This document shows, in pieces, positions 34,218 to 45,900 of a stretch of 64,000 nucleotides of DNA. Both the position numbers and the translations under genes were made by a program. Where the stretch lies: assembly GCA_033675265.1 (NCBI GenBank), contig JAUJYZ010001358.1, positions 142,501-206,500 on the forward strand, given 5' to 3'. The DNA is from Actinostola sp. cb2023 (taxonomy: Eukaryota > Cnidaria > Anthozoa > Actiniaria > Actinostolidae). The notes beneath the pieces are model-generated. The model searched no databases, was not told where the DNA came from, and saw only the letters and a list, made by a program, of their open reading frames with translations. How positions within the stretch are numbered: position 1 is the stretch's first letter; each line of letters begins with the position of its first letter.

Positions 34218-35138
34218 GTCCAAAGATAACATTTTGTCGCGACCTGGTTGGTATTTGTAAGTACAGTAATACAGTATCTACGACTCGAGGCAGACCTGGG
34301 TAAATGCGCCTTCTGTGAAGGAGTACAGCGGTGTGTAAACAACTCGAAACTGGAGGATTGGTAGCCTGATTTTCAGACGGCAGGAGGAAAGCGGATGACC
34401 CCTTTCCGTCTGAAAATCAGGCTAGAGTGTTGGCTAATTGACTTTAGACTACTACTTACAGTATATAAAAAATAGTACATAATTCTTAATGATTGATTGA
34501 CTGATTTGCCACCAACATTACACAAACTTACCAATAATAAATAAAACTATATATAATGATTATGTACGTAATAAAGAAATTATATGATTATGACAGTATA
34601 GAAAAAGATACATGTACCATAATCCTTTGCAAACACAAATCAATACTGTCAGAATCGTACTTGCAAACGTTTTCAAACCCTCTGTTGTAGTTTCTACGAG
34701 CTGAGGTATTAGTGGATTATGCGCGCAAAGGATTGTGGTAAAATGTACTGACCCTCCATCGTTTTCTATTATGATATCATCTACATAACGTACTGCAAAA
34801 TAAGCGTCCATTTTACTGTACATAGTGCTATTCATTCATTCCTATTCATAAGTGCTATATAAATATATTATTGTGATTATTCAAGTGAGTGAATCAAGTA
34901 GACGATTGTAATGATAAAATAATATAAATTCATCAAATGCGATCAATAATAAGATATTAATAATTATGAAATAAATACGCTCATTCTCTAAAACGTTTTC
35001 CGTGGACTGATGTAGAGCTGTCACGTGACAAATGACATTCTGGTCTGGCAAATGTTGGAAGACCGGCCCCCACTCCTCGGCCTCTAGAATCCAGGGTACC
35101 GAGGATGCGAAGAACTAAAAAGACGTTAGATATGGGTC
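34218..35138. other. Convergent intergenic spacer
   Basis: Between the 3' ends of the kelch/b561 gene (plus) and TRPA1 (minus). It has a short foldback at 34362-34424 (GCCTGATTTTCAGACGG ... CCGTCTGAAAATCAGGC) and otherwise AT-rich unique sequence. It should include the TRPA1 3' UTR, but I cannot place the polyadenylation site. Confidence 0.55.
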
Positions 35139-36998
35139 TCATATGTGGGTCTGGTGATCTGTTTGCAACGAAGAGATTGACGTCGAATCTAAAGATGGCG
35201 ACGCGGACCTGTTTAGATATTCTTCGATGTGTTTGATGGTCTGTAAGGCTCGTGCGGACTGTTGGGTTTGCTTGCGTAGTTGTGCGTAGATCTCATTGAT
35301 TCTAGAACAGAAAATAATTAGAATACACGTCATAGACGTCATTTCTGATATTTTCATGTTGTTAGAGAAGGTTCAACTGCAAATATGCGTGTGCTTATCA
35401 GGCACGTTTTCACAGTGAAATAGCGACTATTAAAGCCAGATTTTCACTTGCGACGCAGCCAAGCACACGAGGCGTTATTACTCGGCGGAATGCCTGTGGC
35501 ACCTCGAGTTGAAAAAATGGGCTTTTTCTTATGGCCATAAATCGCCAACTGGGTACCAAGGCGCATGCGCTCTGTGCCGCTGAGGAAACCGTAGGCTCAT
35601 TGCTGAAGCCCGCCGAGTGAACGCTTATAGAACGTCTTGATTTACTCTGAAAACGTACCCGACGCAAGCGCAAAATATTGTCATCATGTTTGTTATGCAT
35701 GCGTCGGCCCGTTTTCACACGACACTAGTTGATTGTGCTTATGGTTGGATCGTAGTGTAAACCAGGCTTAACTCTGTTTTCTTACCTTTCTTCGTGTTTG
35801 TCTAAACGAGTCTTCAGTGTCGTGTCTTGTTTTCCTTCTCTATTACGTGCTTGCGTGACAAGACTCACCAGCACATCGACGATCTGAGTAACGAAATAAC
35901 ATAGCAGTAAGTTTAAAGTATTTTGTATAAATATTAAAGGATTGGTGAACGCCTAGCGTGCATCTGTCGAGTTTTAGATGCACGCGGAAGGTTGCTAAGC
36001 ACGAAAGAAGTGAAAACGTCTAGCTTCTTGAGTGCTTAGCAACCTCCCGCGTGCATCTAAAAGAGTTCATTATTATTATTATTATTATTATAATTCATCT
36101 TGTAAGAGCATTGACCCCTGTATGTATCTATTACTTATTAAATGTGAAAACTCCCCGGAAAACTCCATTTTGATTCTCGACAGTGACGCGTCACGACATG
36201 TCATAGTATGTCACGACATGTCACGTTATGTCGCGACATGTCACGGTATGTCACGAAATGTCACGGTATGTCACGGTATGTCACGACACACCATTATTTT
36301 TCGCGTCCTTCATTTAGTTATGGACACCGCGGTATTACGGACAAGGGCTGGATCCCCGGCCGGCTACAGTTACAGAGAGTTTACTGAAAAGAACTCTGAT
36401 CTCGATATCATGGTCACTAAAATGAGACCCGAGGGTCCTACTGTAGCCACTCGGCGTCGCGGGACACGGCGCGGGACGGTACGTTTTCTTACCTTTTTTC
36501 TTACCGATGATTTCATATTAGGATAGTCAGTGTATTCCAGCACTTTACTACGCTTACGTAGCATCTTAGAAAATCCTCTTTCGATTTGAATTAATCGTTC
36601 AACCTGGAAGAATAAAGGTTTTAGCATAGACTTAGGGGGGGGGGGGGGGGGGGGTATTCGATCTGTGGCAAATACAATGGAAGACTGGGTACGAGTGTTA
36701 TAACCATTGACAATATTATCTCCAATTTAAAAACCAATGTACTGGAGAAAGAACGTTGAATCCATTCAAGTGATATTTCCACTAGTCTTTCATCGAGGGC
36801 AAACACCTCGAAAAACATGTAACAAATTCAGCCAATCACAACACTCGAACCCAGTCTTCCAATATTTGCCACAGACTAGGGGGTATAGAAACAACAGTAA
36901 ACCAATAGCTTGATGAGCCCTGTGATTACCTGGCGGGCATGGACCTCGAGTTCTGCTGATGATTGGATCCGATTAATATCACCAACAGCTAAACCAAT
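35139..36998 (-). CDS. TRPA1 exons 27-30: TRP-like helix and coiled coil
   Basis: Exon 27 continues S6 into IGLAVGDINRIQSSAELEVH, matching the conserved GLAVGD..(D/E)(V/I)Q segment after S6 in TRPA1. Exons 28-29 are basic then helical (VERLIQIERGF, ARNREGKQDTTLKTRLDKHE). Exon 30 gives INEIYAQLRKQ..., a heptad-like coiled coil that in TRPA1 holds the tetramer together, and ends at a TGA at 35139-35141. Confidence 0.9.
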
Positions 36999-39900
36999 CT
37001 ACGAAATAATCAAACCATGAATAAATTACATGCATAGTGTGACATCAAATTGAGGGCAAGCGTGACATCAAATGCGTGACATTAAATACGTGAGATTAAA
37101 TGCTTGGCATCAAATGGGAAGTAAGTGTGACATTAAATGCGTGACATCAAATGGGGGTAAGCGTGACATCAAATGCGTGACAATAAATGAGTTACATTAA
37201 ATGCTTGACATCTGAAATGGGGAGTAAGTGTGACATTAAATGCGTGACAATAAATGAGTTACATTAAATGCTTGACATCTGAAATGGGAAGTGTGACATT
37301 AAATGCGTGACATTAAATGCGTGACATCAAATGGCGGCTAAACGTGACATCAAATGCGTAACATTAAATTGAGAACAAGCGTGACATTAATTGCGTGACA
37401 TCAAATGGGAGACAAATGTGTAGATTTAAATAATGGGAAATAAATCACATAAGCTGAATACTAAAGTCACGGTAGATATGCGTCTCTCTAGTTATAGGTA
37501 AGTAGTACGGTGTGACTGGACCACCATTTTACTGCAAAACTTACCAAAAGATTTAAGAAGATGATAGGAACACAAATCACATAAAGAATAAAGAAAAAGT
37601 AATAAAGCCACGGTAGATATGTCGGTGGCTGGGTGACCAGTACATCCCTGTACTCAAACTCGCCCATCATCCATACGAACGTAGTAATGGTAGACTGGTA
37701 TAAACTCTTAAAAGCAAGCTGGAAAATAAATCACAACTACATTAAGTCTGGTGGTATTCACTCATAAGTGCAAACATAAGAACTTGTGTCATGTGACAAC
37801 GAACCCGACGCAAGCATAAGCGCAAGCGCAAGCACAAGAACTTGTGTCATGTGAAAACGAACCCGACGCAAGCATAAGCACAAGAACTTGTGTCGTGTGA
37901 AAACGAACAAGACGCAAGCATAAGCGCCAGCACAAGAACTTGTGTCATGTGAAAACGAACCCGACGCAAGCATAAGCACAAGAACTTGTGTCGTGTGAAA
38001 ACGAACAAGACGCAAGCATAAGCGCCAGCACAAGAACTTGTGTCATGTGAAAACGAACCCGACGCAAGCATAAGCGCAAGCACAAGAACTTGTGTCATGT
38101 GAAAACGAACAAGACGCAAGCATAAGCGCAAGCACAAGAACTTGTGTCATGTGAAAACGAACCCGACGCAAGCATAAGCGCAAGCACAAGAACTTGTGTC
38201 ATGTGAAAACGAACCCGACGCGAGCATAAGCGCAAGCACAAGAACTTGTGTCATGTGAAAACGGACTCGACGCAAGCATAAGCGCAAGCACAAGAACTTG
38301 CGTCATGTGAAAACGAACCCGATGCAAGCATGAGCGCAAGCACAAGAACTTGTGTCATGTGAAAACGAACCCGACGCAAGCATAAGCGCAAGCACAAGAA
38401 CTTGTGTCATGTGAAAACGGATCCGACGCAAGCATAAGCGCAAGCATAAGAACTTGCGTCATGTGAAAACGGATCCGACGCAAGCATAAGCGCAAGCATA
38501 AGAACTTGCGTCATGTGAAAACGAACCCGACGCAAGCATGAGCGCAAGCACAAGAACTTGTATCATGTGAAAACGAACCCGACGCAAGCATGAGCGCAAG
38601 CACAAGAACTTATGTCATGTGAAAACGAACACGACGCAAGCATAAGCGCCAGCATGAGAACTTGTGTCATGTGAAAACGAACCCGACGCAAGCATAAGTG
38701 CAAGCACAAGAACTTGTATCATGTGACAACGAACCCGACGCAAGCATAAGCGCAAGCGCAAGCACAAGAACTTGTGTCATGTGAAAACGAACCCGACGCA
38801 AGCATAAGCACAAGAACTTGTGTCGTGTGAAAACGAACAAGACGCAAGCATAAGCGCCAGCACAAGAACTTGTGTCATGTGAAAACGAACCCGACGCAAG
38901 CATAAGCACAAGAACTTGTGTCGTGTGAAAACGAACAAGACGCAAGCATAAGCGCCAGCACAAGAACTTGTGTCATGTGAAAACGAACCCGACGCAAGCA
39001 TAAGCGCAAGCACAAGAACTTGTGTCATGTGAAAACGAACAAGACGCAAGCATAAGCGCAAGCACAAGAACTTGTGTCATGTGAAAACGAACCCGACGCA
39101 AGCATAAGCGCAAGCACAAGAACTTGTGTCATGTGAAAACGAACCCGACGCGAGCATAAGCGCAAGCACAAGAACTTGTGTCATGTGAAAACGGACTCGA
39201 CGCAAGCATAAGCGCAAGCACAAGAACTTGCGTCATGTGAAAACGAACCCGACGCAAGCATGAGCGCAAGCACAAGAACTTGTGTCATGTGAAAACGAAC
39301 CCGACGCAAGCATAAGCGCAAGCACAAGAACTTGTGTCATGTGAAAACGGATCCGACGCAAGCATAAGCGCAAGCATAAGAACTTGCGTCATGTGAAAAC
39401 GGATCCGACGCAAGCATAAGCGCAAGCATAAGAACTTGCGTCATGTGAAAACGAACCCGACGCAAGCATGAGCGCAAGCACAAGAACTTGTGTCATGTGA
39501 AAACGAACCCGACGCAAGCATGAGCGCAAGCACAAGAACTTGTGTCATGTGAAAACGAACCCGACGCAAGCATAAGCGCAAGCATAAGAACTTGTGTCAT
39601 GTGAAAACGGACCCGACGCAAGCATCAGCGCAAGCACAAGAACTTGTGTCATGTGAAAACGGACCCGACGCAAGCATAAGCGCAAGCACAAGAACTTGTG
39701 TCATGTGAAAACGGACCCGACGCAAGCATAAGCGCCAGCACAAGAACTTGTGTCATGTGAAAAACGAACCCGACGCAAGCATGAGCGCAAGCACAAGAAC
39801 TTGTGTCATGTGTGAAAACGGACCCGACGCAAGCATAAGCGCCAGCATGAGAACTTGTGTCATGTGAAAACGGACCCGACGCATGCATAAGCGCAAGTAT

Positions 39901-42900
39901 AATAAGAACTTATGTCATGTGAAAACGGACCCGACGCAAGCATCAGCGCAAGCACAAGAACTTGTGTCATGTGAAAACGGACCCGACGCAAGCATCAGCG
40001 CAAGCACAAGAACTTATGTCATGTGAAAACGGACCCGACGCAAGCATAAGCGCAAGCATAAGAACTTGTGTCATGTGAAAACGAACCCGACGCAAGCATC
40101 AGCGCAAGCACAAGAACTTGTGTCATGTGAAAACGGACCCGACGCAAGCATGAGCGCAAGCACAAGAACTTGTGTCATGTGAAAAAACGGACCCGAGCAA
40201 GCATGAGCGCAAGCACAAGAACTTGTGTCATGTGAAAACGAACCCGACGCAAGCATAAGCGCAAGCATAAGAACTTGTGTCATGTGAAAACGGACCCGAC
40301 GCAAGCATCAGCGCAAGCACAAGAACTTGTGTCATGTGAAAACGGACACGACGCAAGCATAAGCGCAAGCACAAGAACTTGTGTCATGTGAAAACGAACC
40401 CGACGCAAGCAAGCATCAGCGCAAGCACAAGAACTTGTGTCATGTGAAAACGGACCCGACGCAAGCATTAGCGCAAGCACAAGAACTTGTGTCATGTGAA
40501 AACGGACCCGACGCAAGCATAAGCGCAAGCACAAGAACTTGTGTCATGTGAAAACGAACCCGACGCAAGCATGAGCGCAAGCACAAGAACTTGTGTCATG
40601 TGAAAACGAACCCGACGCAAGCATAAGCGCAAGCATAAGAACTTGTGTCATGTGAAAACGGACCCGACGCAAGCATCAGCGCAAGCACAAGAACTTGTGT
40701 CATGTGAAAACGGACCCGACGCAAGCATAAGCGCAAGCACAAGAACTTGTGTCATGCGCAAGCAAAAACGAACCCGACGCAAGCATAAGCGCAAGCACAA
40801 GAACTTGTGTCATGTGAAAACGGACCCGACGCAAGCATAAGCGCAAGCACAAGAACTTGTGTCATGTGAAAACGAACCCGACGCAAGCATGAGCGCAAGC
40901 ACAAGAACTTGTGTCATGTGAAAACGGACCCGACGCACGCAAGCATAAGCGCCAGCATGAGAACTTGTGTCATGTGAAAACGGACCCGACGCATGCATAA
41001 GCGCAAGTATAAGAACTTGTGTCATGTGAAAACGGACCCGACGCAAGCATCAGCGCAAGCACAAGAACTTGTGTCATGTGAAAACGGACCCGACGCAAGC
41101 ATCAGCGCAAGCACAAGAACTTATGTCATGTGAAAACGGACCCGACGCAAGCATAAGCGCAAGCATAAGAACTTGTGTCATGTGAAAACGAACCCGACGC
41201 AAGCATCAGCGCAAGCACAAGAACTTGTGTCATGTGAAAACGGACCCGACGCAAGCATCAGCGCAAGCACAAGAACTTATGTCATGTGAAAACGGACCCG
41301 ACGCAAGCATAAGCGCAAGCACAAGAACTTGTGTCATGTGAAAACGAACCCGACGCAAGCATCAGCGCAAGCACAAGAACTTGTGTCATGTGAAAACGGA
41401 CCCGACGCAAGCATCAGCGCAAGCACAAGAACTTGTGTCATGTGAAAACGAACCCGACGCAAGCATCAGCGCAAGCACAAGAACTTGTGTCATGTGAAAA
41501 CGGACCCGACGCAAGCATCAGCGCAAGCACAAGAACTTGTGTCATGTGAAAACGGACCCGACGCAAGCATAAGCGCAAGCACAAGAACTTGTGTCATGTG
41601 AAAACGAACCCGACGCAAGCATGAGCGCAAGCACAAGAACTTGTGTCATGTGAAAACGAACCCGACGCAAGCATAAGCGCAAGCATAAGAACTTGTGTCA
41701 TGTGAAAACGGACCCGACGCAAGCATCAGCGCAAGCACAAGAACTTGTGTCATGTGAAAACGGACCCGACGCAAGCATAAGCGCAAGCACAAGAACTTGT
41801 GTCATGTGAAAACGAACCCGACGCAAGCATAAGCGCAAGCACAAGTGTCATGTGAAAACGGACCCGACGCAAGCATAAGCGCAAGCACAAGAACTTGTGT
41901 CATGTGAAAACGAACCCGACGCAAGCATCAGCGCAAGCACAAGAACTTGTGTCATTTGAAAACGGACCCGACGCAAGCATCAGCGCAAGCACAAGAACTT
42001 GTGTCATGTGAAAACGGACCCGACGCAAGCATAAGCGCAAGCACAAGAACTTGTGTCATGTGAAAACGAACCCGACGCAAGCATGAGCGCAAGCACAAGA
42101 ACTTGTGTCATGTGAAAAGGAACCCGACGCAAGCATAAGCGCAAGCATAAGAACTTGTGTCATGTGAAAAAACGGACCCGACGCAAGCATCAGCGCAAGC
42201 ACAAGAACTTGTGTCATGTGAAAACGGACCCGACGCAAGCATAAGCGCAAGCACAAGAACTTGTGTCATGTGAAAACGAACCCGACGCAAGCATAAGCGC
42301 AAGCACAAGAACTTGTGTGATGTGAAAACGGACCCGACGCAAGCATAAGCGCAAGCACAAGAACTTGTGTCATGTGAAAACGGACCCGACGCAAGCATAA
42401 GCGCAAGCACAAGAACTTGTGTCATGTGAAAACGGACCCGACGCAAGCATAAGCGCAAGCACAAGAACTTGTGTCATGTGAAAACGGACCCGACGCAAGC
42501 ATAAGCGCAAGCACAAGAACTTGTGTCATGTGAAAACGAACCCGACGCAAGCATCAGCGCAAGCACAAGAACTTGTGTCATTTGAAAACGGACCCGACGC
42601 AAGCATCAGCGCAAGCACAAGAACTTGTGTCATGTGAAAACGGACCCGACGCAAGCATAAGCGCAAGCACAAGAACTTGTGTCATGTGAAAACGAACCCG
42701 ACGCAAGCATGAGCGCAAGCACAAGAACTTGTGTCATGTGAAAAGGAACCCGACGCAAGCATAAGCGCAAGCATAAGAACTTGTGTCATGTGAAAACGGA
42801 CCCGACGCAAGCATCAGCGCAAGCACAAGAACTTGTGTCATGTGAAAACGGACCCGACGCAAGCATAAGCGCAAGCACAAGAACTTGTGTCATGTGAAAA

Positions 42901-45900
42901 CGAACCCGACGCAAGCATAAGCGCAAGCACAAGAACTTGTGTGATGTGAAAACGGACCCGACGCAAGCATAAGCGCAAGCACAAGAACTTGTGTCATGTG
43001 AAAACGGACCCGACGCAAGCATAAGCGCAAGCACAAGAACTTGTGTCATGTGAAAACGGACCCGACGCAAGCATAAGCGCAAGCACAAGAACTTGTGTCA
43101 TGTGAAAACGGACCCGACGCAAGCATAAGCGCAAGCACAAGAACTTGTGTCATGTGAAAACGAACCCGACGCAAGCATAAAGTACAAGAAGAAAGGTTTA
43201 TTCTCACCTGGTTTTTATCCACGTTAATCATGTAGAAAGAAAATGCAAATGCGATAATAAACATGAAGAGCAGGAAGCCGACCTGCAAAGAACGTTAATA
43301 CATAAGTCACTTTTCACGTGGGATGCCTGTGTTATTTGGACCCCAGGACCGAGTTGACTCAAACAAGAAGCCCGGTGGTGTAAAACATGAAGTTATTTTA
43401 GTGGCCTTTTCGAAGTTGCACAGAGGATTGATAACTACACGTTGCGTGAAGGATTATACTTAATATTATATTATATTTAGAGTCATTTGCAAAAATTCTG
43501 GCCGCCACGTTATATCAATATATCGGGTGCATTATGGGTAATAAAAATAATCGAAAATTCCCCTTAAAGCGGGTTAACATCAGCAAATTGGTAGAAATAT
43601 TTAGTATAATGCTTATTTTGGTCTTACGTTTGTTGTTTGTAAATTTTGCTTCATTTAATAAGTTAGGAAACTCAAAATAGTATTATTGAATTACCCATAA
43701 TGCACCCGATATATTGATATTTCGTGGGGGCCAGAATTTTTGCAAATGACTGTATTTGAATAGTATATAGTAATAGCAAAAAAAAACACAGATATTGATA
43801 AATTTTTCTTCTTTTTTTAAATCATAACAATAATATTTGACCATGGCACCGGATAGAGTCCAATTGTTAACACATATATGTAGCGGTGGTCAGCTTGAAA
43901 GCACTGCTCCTCTGACAACCGCACACTTCCATAACTGTTCCTTCTGTATCCACACCGTATAAATCATCAACATTCTTGTAAAATTGTTTCTTTAATTAAT
44001 ATGTATAATAATGTATAAAGTCTTCTGAAGTGAAATAAAACTGAACTTGAACTTGGGAACATTTTAGAGGACGCCATTACTGTCTATTTAACATGGGGAA
44101 CATACGTTACTTCAACCTTTGCTACATCGCTATTCAATCTTGCGAAAATATGTCCCACAATTCCCCGCGCGACATACTAGTTACCAGTTTCACTCCGTCT
44201 ATCATGTCTGATATCATTTGTTCTTCACTTACTCTAATGAACGTCTTGATTATCTTCATGACCATTGTTATATACAAACCAAATATCTTGTAACTAAAAC
44301 ATACAACAGACATTAGTAGAAAATGAATGAAGCTAAGATGGGAGACTGCTGACCAGCAGTGCAGTGAATTTTGGGATCACTCACTCACTCGGCTGTAAAC
44401 TTTCATTATGTTGCCGCTGAAGTGCATCACAGGCTCATAACTTTGGGGGAGGGGTGGTAATCCACGAGTGAGGGGGTGGTAATCCACGAGTTATAGGGAT
44501 CACATTGGGACAATTTTGGGATCACTCACTCACTCGGCTGTAAACTTTCATTATGTTGCCGCTGAAGTGCATCACAGGCTCATAACTTTGGGGGAGGGGT
44601 GGTAATCCACGAGTGAGGGGGTGGTAATCCACGAGTTATAGGGATCACATTCGGACAATTTTGGGATCACTCACTCACTCGGCTGTAAACTTTCATTATG
44701 TTGCCGATGAAGTATATCGCAGGCTCATAACTTTGGGGGAGGGGTGGTAATCCACGAGTTATAGGGATGACATTGGGACAATTTTAGGACCATTCACTCA
44801 CTCGGCTGTAAACTTTCATTACGTTGCCGCTGAAGTACATCGCAGGCTCACAACTTTGGGGGAGGGGGTGGTAATCCACGAGTTATAGGGAGAATTTATT
44901 GGGAGAATTTTGGGATCATTCACTCACTCGGCAGTAAACTTTCATTATGTTGCCGCTGAAGTACATCGCAGGCTCATAACTTTGGGGGAGGGGTTGGTAA
45001 TCCACCAGTTGGCCAAAGGGTGGCTTTGATTGATGCCTGGATTAGCCACATTTCAAACGCGAGGTACTTACTTTCGTAGATGTTTGATGAACAGAACGCA
45101 ACTAAGAATAACCGTAACGACCGTCAGTAGGTAACCATGCTTTCCAGATGTATTCGTTGGTCGACCAAACGGTATGACGTACAGAAAGAACACGAACGTA
45201 ATGGTCATGGCTATGAGATTGAAGACATTCTCTATGTCAGACAGATAACGACACACACCCTGAAAATAATCAAAGATTTGTTATAGGATATCATAACGTA
45301 TTTCATGAAAATAATCAAATCCATTCACATATTTTTATAGGATTTCCCATCATCACATACGTATTTCATTCTCATTTCCCATCCATTCACATATCCATTT
45401 CATTCTCATTTCCCATCCATTCACATATCCATTTCATTCTCATTTCCCATCCATTCACATATCCATTTCATTCTCATTTCCCATCCATTCACATATCCAT
45501 TTCATTCTCATTTCCCATCCATTCACATATCCATTTCATTCTCATTTCCCATCCATTCACATATCCATTTCATTCTCATTTCCCATCCATTCGCATATCC
45601 ATTTCATTCCTATTTCTCATCCATTCACATATCCATTTCATTCTCATTTCTCATCCATTCACATATCCATTTCATTCCCATTTCCCATCCATCTATATTT
45701 CCCATTTCAACCAACCTGTTGCATAACGGATAGTTCTTTTGGTACACGCAAGCAGCATATCGACAAACATATCCAGTACATTACTCGTAGACCAGTCAAG
45801 CCATCGTCGCGAATATAAAATGGCTGAGAAAATGTAGAAAATATGGAGATTAGAGAATTGTAGAACTGTCCATAATTAAGTGTAAATAGAGTCGTTTTCG

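Noticed and set aside
35410..35718. 102-codon minus-strand frame
   Set aside because: It lies inside a MITE in a TRPA1 intron and has no recognisable domain.
36185..36292. p53-family half-sites in the GACATGTC decamer repeat
   Set aside because: Units match only part of the RRRCWWGYYY pattern and the density follows from tandem repetition; not enough to claim a response element.
37758..43288. Many minus-strand open frames of 65-118 codons with repeated LALMLASGPFSHDTSSCACA-like peptides
   Set aside because: All are translations of the 52-bp array in an intron; frames shift wherever unit length changes, and no frame has independent start, splice or domain support.
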